A stretch of DNA of 49,786 nucleotides, taken from Tubiluchus corallicola (lineage: Eukaryota; Priapulida; Priapulimorpha; Priapulimorphida; Tubiluchidae). The stretch is from the NCBI GenBank assembly GCA_030141605.1, contig JAQGDQ010001079.1, forward strand, positions 15,001 to 64,786, written 5' to 3'. Of the stretch, positions 21,130 to 31,645 are shown piece after piece; position 1 is the stretch's first letter, and each line of letters begins with the position of its first letter. The notes under the pieces were generated by a model. That model saw only the letters and a program-made list of their open reading frames with translations. It ran no database searches and was not told the DNA's origin. The position numbers and the translations under genes were made by a program.

Positions 21130-22111
21130 TGAAGCTGACCTGAACTTAAGTAATATAAAAATACACCTATAACATCTATTCAGTCACGTACATTGTGTAC
21201 GATTGACTGGCATGCTGCCTCCGTTACGCTGTATACATTTCTTATGTGCAATGTATTTTTACTTTCTATGCCTCCGTTCTTAATTGGTAAATGAAGATTT
21301 TATTTATCTATCTGTTGTATTTGGAAATGTTCTAAGATGCAGCTAACATCTTGAAATTGCCAAGGATATATCAAACCGGAAAACGTTACTTATACAAATG
21401 TTTTGTGTGCACTAAGGATATTAGTAAAACATTGAACAGCAAGCCACAGCTTAGCAATAGGTTGCCATGGTGTGTTGCCGTTGCCATGACAGCCTGCTAT
21501 GTACATTGTCCTGCTGTAGCTTCTAACAACGAAATGCATTGGTAAAGTTTGGGTTGCTAGGCTGACAGATTGGGTTTTTTTGTTCGCCATCTAAGAGTGA
21601 GTTAAAAAATGTCACACGCATGTAATTGCACCATTTATAGTCCAATGATTTGCGATTCCTGACATATTGTCTCTGTTTGGTCGCTCCTGCTGTACTTTTC
21701 CAGTTCTGGAACGTATCTCACCTCTTTTATATTACTTCTAAGGAAATTTTGGTTTCATTTAACGATGTTTCGCTTAACGTCGGGTTTTGCAGGAATGCAT
21801 TAGAGTCATTAAGCGAGGAGTTACTGCACTCACATGCAGTGTTCTGCAAAAGACTAGCCACGCTCACTCACAACTGTGAATAAACACGATTTATGATTTA
21901 TTGGATACGAAATACAAGCAACTACAATGAAACGACACATCAGAAAAAAGACCAAATGTGCTACAGACCTAATGGATTAAAATCAATCAAACAAGCAAAA
22001 TAATAACTATTTTTGTCTATTTTTAACAACTATTTCAGATACTTAGAGAATTTGCCCCTTTGCAATCGGCGAAATTTTTGCTGCTCACAGATGGAGCCAC
22101 TAACAGAAATA
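21130..22111. other. Intergenic DNA, no supported gene
   Basis: Overlapping short frames on both strands at 21350-21590 lack domains or splice sites. GTTGCCATGG near 21472 resembles an RFX X-box half. Nothing else was recognised. Confidence 0.35.
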
Positions 22112-22482
22112 AGCCTTTTCACAGTTCCGTTGTGCACATGCACAGTTGCTGTAGGTCAAAGGTTAAGTGTACCACAGCAACGCACCTTAACTACAACCGT
22201 GAGGTGAGATGTGGGTAAAGTAAGGCCGTCAGCCACATCACTTTAGTAATTCAGTTGTTTAACGTGGCATTTACTTAATTATGTATTAGTGTGTCCGTAG
22301 AGTAATTTGCTTAGGAACAAGAAAAGATGAACTAGGTAAGGTTCTGGCTACCTAATAAAACTGTTACTATTACAGCAGCTTGGGATGCGAGGTGTTGTCA
22401 AGTGTAAACAAGACATTGCGTGATACACTTAGCCTGTGACCTTTTTACGATCATCATCAATCGCTGGAATGGTGAAAAGGCT
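22112..22482. mobile_element. AGCCTTTTCAC-ended TIR element (TA target), copy A
   Basis: The ends are AGCCTTTTCACAGTTCC and GGAATGGTGAAAAGGCT. The similarity extends inward through CAAAGGTTAAGTGTACC and its inverted counterpart. TA adjoins the left end and TA-like sequence the right, as in Tc1/mariner. Related copies lie at 23639, 24481 and 44580. It is non-coding. Confidence 0.7.
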
Positions 22483-23638
22483 ATTCTCTGCTCACTTGCG
22501 ACCCCAGCTTTAAGATAATTTTGCTGCTTTGAGAGAAAGCGCAAATTTTTGCGTTACCTGCTCACTCACCCATTCGATTTCAAAGAAAAATTTGGAAAAA
22601 AATTTGGTTGGATTACGCTTGGCTGCTACAAGGGCGTATTTACCAATTGGCTAACTAAGTTCAGTGTTAAAAGATTCTTAATTTTTAATACACCACAAGC
22701 TGTTACAGAACGAGTTTTAATATAAAAATCATACAGCAATCAAGTGCAATTATTGCATAAAAGATTATACCGCAAGAAGTATTTTTATTAGCACTAAGCA
22801 AATGTACATGTACCTATCTAGGCCTAATGAACTATACCCACGCAGGAACAATATAATAGTACTACTAATATGCCACAAGTAACTGTCAGTCTAGGGCAAC
22901 TTGTCTAGATACGCCCCTAGATTGCTGGAACAGCATCTAGCTGGTTAAAAACGGCAGAGTTTGAAAAAAGTGAATTATACAGTACGTGGCATGACGAGCG
23001 TGCCTTGATAACCCACTATTCTACAACGACAATATGGCTACCACCACAAGAATTCTATACTGTAATGAATTTACATATTTCCACATTCAAGCATGCGATG
23101 ATTTATTATTATTATTATTATCACATTCAGTACAATATAAAGCACACAGTGACATCAAAATTATTACATCTACTATATTAAATTGTTATGTTTCATACAC
23201 TATCGTTATCATAAAATAATAATTGTACTGCAGTGGGCTAGAGAAGCAAAGGCTTGTATAAGCCCACTGTAATGTGAACCTGATAAAAAAATGGATGAGT
23301 GAACAAAAAAAGAACTGGGAGAAAGGTTAGATCACACAGGAAGGGTAGAAGGATGTGTTAGTGGAAATGGTAGGAAGAAAGATAATAGATTGCGCTATGT
23401 TGACATCAGCTCTAAAGATTTATCAATGATGCCTTGTTTTGCATAATCTGTACCACGATTGGTATAATAATCTGTACCAGGATGATAGGATATAAATTAG
23501 AACAATTTAAAAGAAATCGTACCAACAAGACACTGACTTCTAACATTGACTACAAACGATCATTAATTGATAACTAATCACCATAAAATGACACAAACAA
23601 GAGACCAATTCAGTAACCGAGTTAGCTAAACGCCAATG
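22483..23638. other. Intergenic DNA, nothing recognised
   Basis: Only a short TTA run near 23101-23120 is notable. No gene or window-internal repeat match was seen. Confidence 0.4.
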
Positions 23639-24480
23639 AACCCTTTTGTAGTTTCGTTGTGCGCACGCGCAGTTGCTGCAGGTCAAAGGTTAATTGTACC
23701 AAAGCAACGTGCCTTAACTACAAATGTCACATGCATGTTGTGGAAGTTGGAATCGTACATTTTAATTAGGTGCTGCCGTCTATGTGCTAATCCTGTTACA
23801 GTCTACCAGCTGACTTACCTTCAGTATAATTGTATGGTCCAGTGACTACATACACACTGGTCCACTCCTTATCTAAAATGAATAATTGTTGTGAAGCCTG
23901 TGCAACTCTGCATAGGTCAAGTTCTATACCTGTATACTGGCTGTGAAACAGGTTTTACTGACTGTTTTTGCTTTCTAGTTTTTGCTCAATGTTCAGTGCA
24001 GCAGTTTTGCTACTCATGTTTTCTGTAGTTTAATAAACGCTTTTCTGATGTGTGTGTGCAGTGCAAATATTTATTATAGATTTTTGGTTCCTATTCACAC
24101 TTCTCTGTGCCTAAACTCAATCATAACAAAGTGACTGAACAACAACTTCAAAAATGACTTTCACACATGTAAAGCAAAGCTGTTTGCCGCATCCTGAAGT
24201 TCTTGAACAATATACTTCTAAAAAGTCTTTAACGACACACTAGAAGTTTCAGGTGCACATAGTTATTATAAATGCTGAGAAAAAAACTTTACCAAACGTT
24301 GATAGTATTAGAGGTGAAACAAAGGAAATTAAACATGGCGCGAATGCAGGTTAAAACATCTTTAGATTTACAGACAGGTAAGGTGTGGTGGTACCCTCAT
24401 GGTGGGAACAGTTTACTTTAGTTGTTTTACCCGGACTTTACTTAAATATGCATTAGTCGGTGCATAGAGTGATTAACTAT
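23639..24480. mobile_element. AGCCTTTTCAC element copy, split by a solo LTR
   Basis: The left part (23639-23738) matches copy A. A solo LTR then interrupts it, and homology resumes at 24166 (ATGTAAAGCAAAGC) to about 24200. A ~205-bp unrelated stretch follows, and matching sequence returns at 24409-24478. Copy D begins directly after. This gives a relative order: MITE first, LTR later. Confidence 0.65.
23739..24165 (+). mobile_element. Solo LTR, copy 2, nested in a MITE
   Basis: The 427-bp copy of the LTR at 15182-15604 also begins TGTGGAAGTTGG and ends TTTCACA. It is flanked by exact 5-bp repeats CATGT at 23734-23738 and 24166-24170. The duplicated bases are part of the host MITE, which confirms the insertion boundary. 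Confidence 0.88.
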
Positions 24481-24867
24481 TGTCTTTTCACAGTTTCGTT
24501 GTACGCATGCGCATTTGCTGTTGTTCAAAGGTTAAGCGTACCACAGCAATGCGTCTTAACTACAATCGTCATGTGACATGTGGGTAAAGTAAAGCCGTCT
24601 GCTGCATGAGTTTAGTAAATTCAATTGTTTTACGTGGACTTTACTTAATTATGTATTAGTCGGTGCATAGAGTGATTTACTAGCAGGATCTTACTTGGGA
24701 ACAAGAAAAAGTGAACTAGGTAAGGTTCTAGCTAGCTGTTAAAACTGTTACTATTACAACAGCTTGGGCTGCGTGGCGTTGTCAAGTGTACACAAATGCG
24801 TTGTCTGGTACACTTAACCTTTGACCTTTTCACGATCATCATAAATCGCTGGAACTGTGAAAAGGCT
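24481..24867. mobile_element. AGCCTTTTCAC element, copy D
   Basis: It runs from CTTTTCACAGTTTCG to GGAACTGTGAAAAGGCT, followed by TA. Internal sequence matches copy A throughout, including CTTAATTATGTATTAG and TTGTCAAGTGTACAC. It is non-coding. Confidence 0.7.
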
Positions 24868-25269
24868 TATATAAGCAGCTCAGAAATCTGGTAACTGTTA
24901 ATGGATGATGCAAAGTTACTTACAGAAGACAACGTGGCTTATAGGCCTATTTATACAGGCCTACGTTAAACCACAGAGGCACCCGGTGACGTCATAGTGA
25001 ATCGTCTAGTTACACGAGCAATAATGACGTGATCATACGTTGTTTACTAGTGTGATTACAGGAAACACGTCATCAAACGTGCTCAGATTTCAAGCAGCTT
25101 TGCAAAACAAATCAAATACGATTATTAATATTTCGTCTACTGCAGTAATCGATTAAGGTTCTAATTAGGATGCTTACCTATTGATTATCGAATCGAATCG
25201 AATCGAATCACATACTCTAATCGAATTACTGTATTAAAATTCTTTGAATCTAGTTGGCTGGTCTAAAAC

Positions 25270-26435
25270 GGCGCGTTTAGACTAGCGAGTTTTCTGGCCA
25301 AGTTAATTCGTCAATTAACTCACAAGCATGGTAAGACTAGAGAACAAAACTTGCTGCGAGTTACTCTCAAACAGCAAACGCAAGTTGAGACTCACTTCTC
25401 TATTCACTGTAAGTAACTCACAAGCATGGTCAGACTAGAGAACAAAACTTGCTGCGAGTTACTCTCAAACAGTAACTCACAAGCATGGTCAGACTAGAGA
25501 ACAAAACTTGCTGCGAGTTACTCTCAAACAGTAAGCGCAAGTTGACACTCACTTCTCTATTCACTGTAAGTAACTCACAAGCATGGTCAGACTAGAGAAC
25601 AAAACTTGTTGCGAGTTACTCTCAAACAGTAAGCGCAAGTTGACACTCACTTCTCTATTCACTGTAAGTAACTCGCAAGCATGGTCAGACTAGAGAACAA
25701 AACTTGCTGCGAGCTACTCTCAAACAGTAAGTGCAAGTTGAGACTCACTTCTCTATTCACTGTAAGTAACTCGCAAGCATGGTCAGACTAGAGAGCAAAA
25801 CTTGCTGCGAGTTACTCTCAAACAGTAACTCACAAGCATGGTCAGACTAGAGAACAAAACTTGCTGCGAGTTACTCTCAAACAGTAAGCGCAAGTTGACA
25901 CTCACTTCTCTATTCACTGTAAGTAACTCGCAAGCATGGTCAGACTAGAGAACAAAACTTGCTGCGAGCTACTCTCAAACAGTAAGTGCAAGTTGAGACT
26001 CACTTCTCTATTCACTGTAAGTAACTCGCAAGCATGGTCAGACTAGAGAGCAAAACTTGCTGCGAGTTACTCTCAAACAGTAACTCACAAGCATGGTCAG
26101 ACTAGAGAACAAAACTTGCTGCGAGTTACTCTCAAACAGTAAGCGCAAGTTGACACTCACTTCTCTATTCACTGTAAGTAACTCACAAGCATGTTCAGAC
26201 TAGAGAACAAAACTTGCTGCGAGTTACTCTCAAACAGTAACTGCAAGCTGACACTCTTTTCTCTATTCACTGGAGTAACTCGCAGAGGCGTTCACACTAG
26301 ACAGTAAATCAACTCGTAGAAACTGTTGGAAAGTTTGAATAACTTGCCTACAGTAACTCTCAAGGCAGTTTACAGTCCCGAGCTTGCTATCAAAGAGAAA
26401 ACTCGCCTCAGAAAACTCGACAGTCTAAACGCGCC
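25270..26435. mobile_element. GGCGCG-ended TIR element filled with its own satellite
   Basis: GGCGCGTTTAGACT at 25270-25283 is the exact inverse of AGTCTAAACGCGCC at 26422-26435. Similarity continues inward (GAGTTTTCT and AGAAAACTC). The interior is a tandem array of a 59-bp unit (ACTCACAAGCATGGTCAGAC...GAGTTACTCTCAAACAG), alternately followed by a ~39-bp block (CAAGTTGACACTCACTTCTC). No clear target duplication is visible. Related material lies at 12896, 41823-42495 and 47590-47697. Confidence 0.75.
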
Positions 26436-26452
26436 GTAAGTCTGTACCATGT

Positions 26453-29400
26453 TTATGACGTCACATTTGATCTGTACAAAAACGCTAAACTGGCAGTAGT
26501 CAAAAATAGAATTGTTTTTATAACAGGTTTTGTTGGCTCAGGCGCTGAGTTGCCAATGTTACAAGCATCTGTGGTGCAGCATCCAATGCATTTACCTGTG
26601 CCTAGAAAAATGTAAAATAAAAAGACTAAAATTATTAGTAATGATTATTTTTGTTGTTGTTCAAATTAACGAATAACTAACTACGGTTGATTATGTACAT
26701 CTTTACTGGTTTGCTTTAGCTCAGGGGAGTGCAAATTGCGGCCCGCGGGCCACTTGCGGCCCGCCGAGAGAATTTGTGCGGCCCGCGAAGAGATTTGTCA
26801 ACCTAATGAAAGTGCGGCCGGGGCGATTAATTGAGTGTATCCAGCTGAAGTCCGTGCCACGATCCCAAAGATAGTGCCGGTAGTTTTTTCTACTAGATCG
26901 GATGCCATTAACCCTTACAAGACGGTTGTAGCTTATTGTCACTGTACTACACAGACTGTGTGATACTAATATGCATTGTAATGAAATTACCACTATTTGT
27001 CCTGAAAGTAGAAATATATGGTCTGTAATATAAATTTTAATAACTTCTAAAATAGTTTCTTGAGTGTAGTAGTAATGATGTACACAGGTCGGATGCAAAA
27101 AAGTCGTTATTAGGCCTTTCTGTACTTGACTCCTTGATCAAACTGCCTGTGGACCGCAGGAATTGCGGGAAAGTTTAATGTGGTCCGGCTAGTCAGATAA
27201 TTTGCACACCCCTGATCTAGCTCCCCCAAGATTGCACCATTCAAAATAGACCTCATAAGACCTGAAGGAGTTAAGAAAAGTAATGTGCGATAGCAAACTT
27301 ATAGGCAGAACTGACATGCTTCCTGTTAGTTAAAGGACAAGAAAAGGGGCACCTGAAGTAGGTTTCAAAAAAGTCACCTTTAAAATTATACTACTTTACA
27401 AGTACATATGCACACATGCATATACTACCTTATGTACATGTCGTATTCGCGTTGAAAGGAATTTTCGTTTGTTTTCATTTTAAATCTACTTAAAGTCATT
27501 TTAATTGAGATTTTAAGTCATCTTTAAGACGTATTTTTAATCTCACTGACAAGATACAGTAATTTAAATTTTTGCTTTATTAGCAACATGTACGCCACGC
27601 GTCTACGGCCATATCACGTTGAAAACACCGGTTCTCGTCTGATCACCGAAGTTAAGCAACGTAGAGCCTGGTTAGTACTTGGATGGGTGACCGCCTAGGA
27701 ATACCAGGTGCTGTAGGCTTGCGGGATGCCCACACTGTATCTCGACACTAGACGGAGGAGCTGCACAAGCCGCCAACGACTAGAGGCCGGAGGAGGTCAA
27801 GTGACCCAACGGCCATGTGTAGAGGAGTAAACCTTCCAAATCAGGAGTGGAGCCCCGAAGGTGGACCAGTGCAGCATGCTCATTGACTCCGGCAGCTCCT
27901 GCAGCCAACCTGGTGCCAAACGTATCGCTCTGCTTTTCTTTGGACTACACCAGGGAGGAAGAGAGGGGGTTCCTGTTGTCTGCGCAACTCAGGATCTCCA
28001 TACACCTTGCCCAGGCGTGCGCCCTGGAGACGCTCAAGGATCGGACTGCTCAGCCACAGTCGACGCGGCTGCTCCATCAATGTGATCAATAACTGACTCT
28101 CTTGGCGCACACTCCGTTGTCTTCCGAGACAGAAGGATGCCAACAATACTACGAATGCTGTGATTATTTTCTCAAACTTTATTTAATGTTTTCAAAACTT
28201 GTTTCAAACGACCTAAAATGGCTGCGTCTAACGGTCATCGCCTGAGTTTAAATTTACAAGTTTTATACAGCGTTACGGCCGATGCAAACCATGCATACGA
28301 AAAGGTAGTACGCAAGTGGTATAAAATTTCGAGACGAATTTTTTAAGCTCAATGTAAGTGGAGGGTTTTCTTGTGCTTTAAATCAAACACTGGCCGAAGA
28401 TTAGTGGACTTGCTTACTGACTAGTTGGTTTCTGGCTGGCTTGTTGACTAACTGATTCAAATACCGATTTAATTCAACTGATTCAATTCATTTTATTTAT
28501 TTTTGCGTTTATTTACAAACCTGCCATTTCCTTGCACTCTGGGTGACATTCAGCTGCGCACTCTCGTACAAATTTCTGGACGTGGTCGTTCATTTTAAAC
28601 CTTTCCACCTGTTGTAAACAAAACGCTAAAATCATTGGTCTGGATTCGTAAATTGATTGTAATTCCTAGCAACAGATGTCGCTTGAAATCAGTTACAGAG
28701 ACGCGAAGGAAAGGAAAAGCGTAATATTTTTGCATTCGACCAAAAAGTTCATAAACGCGTTTCTGAATTTCAGCAGATCTATGCTGCCATCTACAGGTCA
28801 GATTTAGCAATTCAAAATAATTGTAATAGTTAACTAATGTAGGCTAAATGTAGGAGGTAAGTATTTTAATGATCACATGAGGGAAAGTACATGGTGTATA
28901 CACCTTGAGCAAGCAAAGCAAATAAAAGCAAACAAACTGAAAAACACAGAAACAAGCAAGCAAGCAAACAAACAAGCAAATGTGGAGCAAGCTTTGATGC
29001 AGCACAGATCTTACAAATGAGGTGAAAGAAAGATCGAATCAAGGAAGACTTACAGCTTAAAGCCACAGTTGCTTCTACTTGTTTAATAATTGTTTTAATA
29101 GATGGCGCTTTCACGTACAATGCTATTGTGCAAAGTTACAATAAAAACTCTATACATAATTCTACAACATAAAAGTATGAAGGAACGCCAAATGTTTGCA
29201 GTAAATGTGATAATCTGGAAACGTGAAAGTGTGTCTGAGAATACGAGGATACAAGAGAATAAACTCCAGCGGCCAGCTCCGCCTTATATATATGTGCAAA
29301 AGAACAATCTAGAAATAGAAAGTTCTAGAAACTTTTACAAGGTAAGATTGTTCTACTGCACTATGGAATATTCCAGAATAATCTCCACAACAGAGCCAAA

Positions 29401-29880
29401 ATTATGAATTTATTCCACAGCAACTCAAACATACATAGAAGTTGATATTACATTGAAAAAAAAAATAAACTAAACGAGTTACTGTGAGGAGGGGGAAGGA
29501 GCATTGAGCTTTCGAGTCTTCCTCCAGATAAGTGAAACAATTGACAATTAACATTACATTTTCATCAGTTATAGCGTGCATTAGAACAGAATAAGTTTTG
29601 TTAGTAACTTAAGAGCAGGATGAGTAAAATTGTGAGTTAATTATACAGTTGTAGTAGGTAATTCTTTGATGCTTTTTTAAATTGATAAAGATTAAGAGTT
29701 TTCATTTCACTTTCAAAATAAAGTTCAAAAAATTTTTGGTTACCTTGCAGTACATGTCTCCGCTCTGACATTCAATGGGTTTCAATTTTTCCACATTTTT
29801 TCGACAATCCGTTGCCGCACCTTCACACACGTAGCACTTTATAGATGTTGCCATGGAAACAAAGGACAGAATGACTATCA
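26453..29880 (-). CDS. Ly6/uPAR (three-finger) GPI-anchored surface protein, spliced; first exon not found
   Basis: Three minus-strand exons join in frame with GT/AG borders: 29744-29880, 28521-28608 and 26453-26601. The first begins after TTTTTTTCAG and encodes the end of a signal peptide (IVILSFVSMATS), then IKCYVCEG and ECQSGDMYCK, ending AAG|GTAACC. The second (acceptor TTTACAACAG) encodes KFVRECAAECHPECKEMA and ends CAG|GTTTGT in phase 1. The third restores the frame and encodes the family signature CIGCCTTDACN, then a proline/serine segment, a hydrophobic stretch (TILFLTTASLAFLY) and RSNVTS before TAA. The start exon, expected to end in phase 1, lies above 29880. The usual ten cysteines are present plus two extra. 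Ly6 proteins are small extracellular or GPI-linked modulators of receptors, adhesion or complement. The precise role is unknown. The introns (1135 and 1919 bp) contain a hAT MITE, 5S-like DNA and heat-shock elements. Confidence 0.87.
26722..27214. mobile_element. hAT-type MITE, copy B, in an Ly6 intron
   Basis: It starts CAGGGGAGTGCAAATTG and ends TTTGCACACCCCTG. The flanking 8-mers CTTTAGCT and ATCTAGCT match at six of eight bases. The body is an inverted match to 5242-5720, including GATCGGATGCCATTAA and CAGACTGTGTGAT. Confidence 0.82.
27601..27720 (+). rRNA. 5S rRNA sequence (gene, or head of a 5S-derived SINE)
   Basis: The 120-bp sequence from GTCTACGGCCAT to GTGCTGTAGGCTT is a full-length animal 5S rRNA. 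It has the internal Pol III promoter parts, box A (AAGTTAAGCAACG) and box C (GTACTTGGATGGGTGACCG). One early base reads ATATCACG where animals usually have ATACCACG. No T-run follows; the sequence continues into a GC-rich segment. It is therefore either a dispersed 5S copy without a proper terminator or the promoter head of a SINE3-like element. It lies antisense within an Ly6 intron. Confidence 0.8.
27721..28150 (+). mobile_element. GC-rich segment fused to 5S, probable SINE/LINE tail
   Basis: The segment is clearly richer in G+C than its surroundings, with CGACACTAGACGGAGGAGC and CGCCAACGACTAGAGGCCGG. It ends GTTGTCTTCCGAGACAGAAGG then ATGCCAACAATAC. The ending resembles the 3' end of the retrotransposon at 12270-12860 (GACTATGAAGGACAAACAAC). 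Overlapping frames of 70-90 codons have no recognisable domain. Joined to the 5S head, this fits a 5S-headed SINE with a LINE-like tail. That reading is inference. Confidence 0.45.
28218..28346 (+). CDS. Possible small ORF or first exon, unknown function
   Basis: ATG in a good context (ACCTAAAATGGCTGCG) opens a 42-codon frame starting MAASNGHRLSLNLQVLY. It could end at TAA 28346 or splice after ...HAYEK at a GTAGTA. It lies antisense to the second Ly6 intron. No domain, partner exon or homologue is known to me, so this is only a candidate. Confidence 0.25.
   Translation: MAASNGHRLSLNLQVLYSVTADANHAYEKVVRKWYKISRRIF
29283..29379 (-). promoter_or_regulatory. Heat-shock-type promoter: two perfect HSEs and a TATA box
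   Basis: Two three-unit heat-shock elements fit nGAAnnTTCnnGAAn exactly: AGAAAGTTCTAGAAA at 29317-29331 and GGAATATTCCAGAAT at 29365-29379. On the minus strand they precede CATATATATAAGG (about 29283-29295), a good TATA box about 25 bp from the nearer element. Transcription would start near 29255, running leftward. A strong donor (CT|GTAAGT) sits at about 29052. This lies in the first of the Ly6 introns found here, so it could start an alternative transcript or belong to an insertion. Confidence 0.55.
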
Positions 29881-30132
29881 CTGAAAAAAATTTTGTCGGT
29901 GGATTACTGGTTTTGCCTCAAGAGTGAGCACAGTAGTAAATTTGAGATTTGAATTTTTATCTTAAAACTTGCTTAGTTTTAGTACAACACACTGAATATC
30001 TTACAGTAGCACTGTACTTCAATTTTCGCTTTCGCAAACACGTGCAACACGCTCATGGAATATTTTTGCTGTTGAAAATTATGTTAGTTTGTGATGTCAT
30101 CAATAGTTGGGCTCGCCCGCCGTTAATTATTT

Positions 30133-30800
30133 TTGAATCTACTATCTAATTATCGTAAACGCTTTTGCAGTATTAGTTGTGTTAAAACAAGATTTAATCA
30201 ATACACTGTGCCTTTCTGTAGAACCAACATAGCCAAACATTTTATAATATATCAAGGACCAAAAGTCTGGAATGAGATTTGTCAATCCGCAAAAAATAGC
30301 AGAACTATTACTAGATTAAAAAAAATGCTAAAAAATCAAATTTTAAGTAAGTATCAGTGAGTAATCAAAATTTCTATCAGTATCCATCCTCACAGTGGTA
30401 GCAAAACAGTGGTGTTAGCTTAATCAAGTTATTTTAATTTTACATACTATTAACAAATAATAGTCTTTCTATCTTTTATATCATCCCATATATGAACTTC
30501 ATTCATTACATCATTCCATTTTAAGCAAATGTTTTTTTATCACGATTCACTTTAAAATTTCAGATTATCTCCATTATTTTTTTTTTCTATCACTGTGTAG
30601 GACAGTCTAACAAGCCCTGCTTTTTGATTGCCCGCAACACATTTACCTTCGTGTATAAGTGAACAGTGTTTGAGGCTTTTCCTGTGCAGTATTTCTTATT
30701 TGTATTATATTCATTGTAGGCCCTTTCACTAGATATTGTACATGAAACTATTGTAAATGTGTAAGGTGAAATAAATGACTTATGACTTATGAAAATGTAT
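30133..30800 (+). mobile_element. 3' end of a third non-LTR retrotransposon family
   Basis: The coding end contains PFCRTNIAKHFIIYQGPKVW, typical of the C-terminus of CR1/Jockey-type reverse transcriptases. It reaches TGA at 30358. The 3'UTR ends with a short direct repeat (ATGACTTATGACTTATG) at about 30774-30790, as CR1-like elements do. It is 5'-truncated and inactive. Confidence 0.7.
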
Positions 30801-31164
30801 GCTTTTGTCATACTTGGACATGGGATAGTATATGAAAAATCTTCCTGTCTTCTGCTAAATACACATAAATGAACGTGTTCGTTTGTTGACATGTCGTCTA
30901 TCTGCAGTCGTAAGCTTCTTAGACTAGTTAAGAACCAGTAAGAAGGATAAATCCTACAGGAAGTGAAGCACGTAGAATAATTAAGACAAACTGCTTAAAA
31001 TAATCCTGTCGAGAATCAAACCACTGACAAGGGGGAAATAACGTTTTGGGGATTTTTCAGAATGTTATGAAGTTTTGTTTTCTGTGCACGTGTAAAATGT
31101 GTAAATGCTTACAGTTGACGTTAACAACAGACTATGCATGTATGAACCTAGAGTTTAGATGAGT
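30801..31164. other. Intergenic DNA, nothing recognised
   Basis: No gene, repeat copy or RNA was identified. Confidence 0.35.
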
Positions 31165-31645
31165 GACTAAATCAAATCAAATCAAATCAAATCAAATCAA
31201 GTCAGCACAGGTCGGGTTAGGTCAGGTGAAGTCAAGCCAAGCCAAGCTAAGGCAAGCCAAGCCAAGTCAAGTCAGGTGAAGTCAAGTCGAATCAAATCAA
31301 ATCTATCTATCTATCTATCTATCAGACAATCACTCAGTCGGTCAATCGATCGGTCAGCCAGTCAATTAGTCAGTCAGTCAAAAACTAATGAAATCTTATT
31401 CCATTGAACACTGATACCAAGAACTAGAAAGAGAACACCATCACGGTGAAACAAACTGACTGCCTGACAACTGACTGACTGACCGACCGACTGATTATCT
31501 GACTGACTGACTGACTGACTGACTGACTGACTGACTGACTGACTGACTGACTGACTGACTGACTGACTGACTGACTGACTGATTGACTGACTGACTGACT
31601 GACTGACTGACTGACTGACTGACTGACTGACTGACTGACTGACTG
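31165..31645. repeat. Patchwork of simple repeats ending in a (GACT)n array
   Basis: In order: (AATCA)n, (AAGYC)n pentamers related in form to the satellites at 48.2 and 49.4 kb, (ATCT)n at about 31300-31323, then (GACT)n from about 31495 to 31644. The open minus-strand frame across the last part (poly SVSQ) is an artefact of the repeat. Confidence 0.9.

Noticed and set aside
21351-21590. Overlapping 64-66-codon frames on both strands.
   Set aside because: Mutually exclusive, no domain, and no splice or promoter support.
24335-24380. Possible first exon MARMQVKTSLDLQT followed by GTAAGG.
   Set aside because: The start context and donor are good, but it is only 14 codons inside an insertion within a MITE and no downstream exon was found.
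25185-25215. TCGAATCGAATCGAAT stretch as a tRNA B-box.
   Set aside because: It is a short pentanucleotide repeat. No acceptor stem or A-box at tRNA spacing is present.
31060-31170. Minus-strand MHSLLLTST followed by GTAAGC as Ly6 exon 1.
   Set aside because: The donor is in phase 0, while the next Ly6 exon needs phase 1; joining would create an immediate stop.
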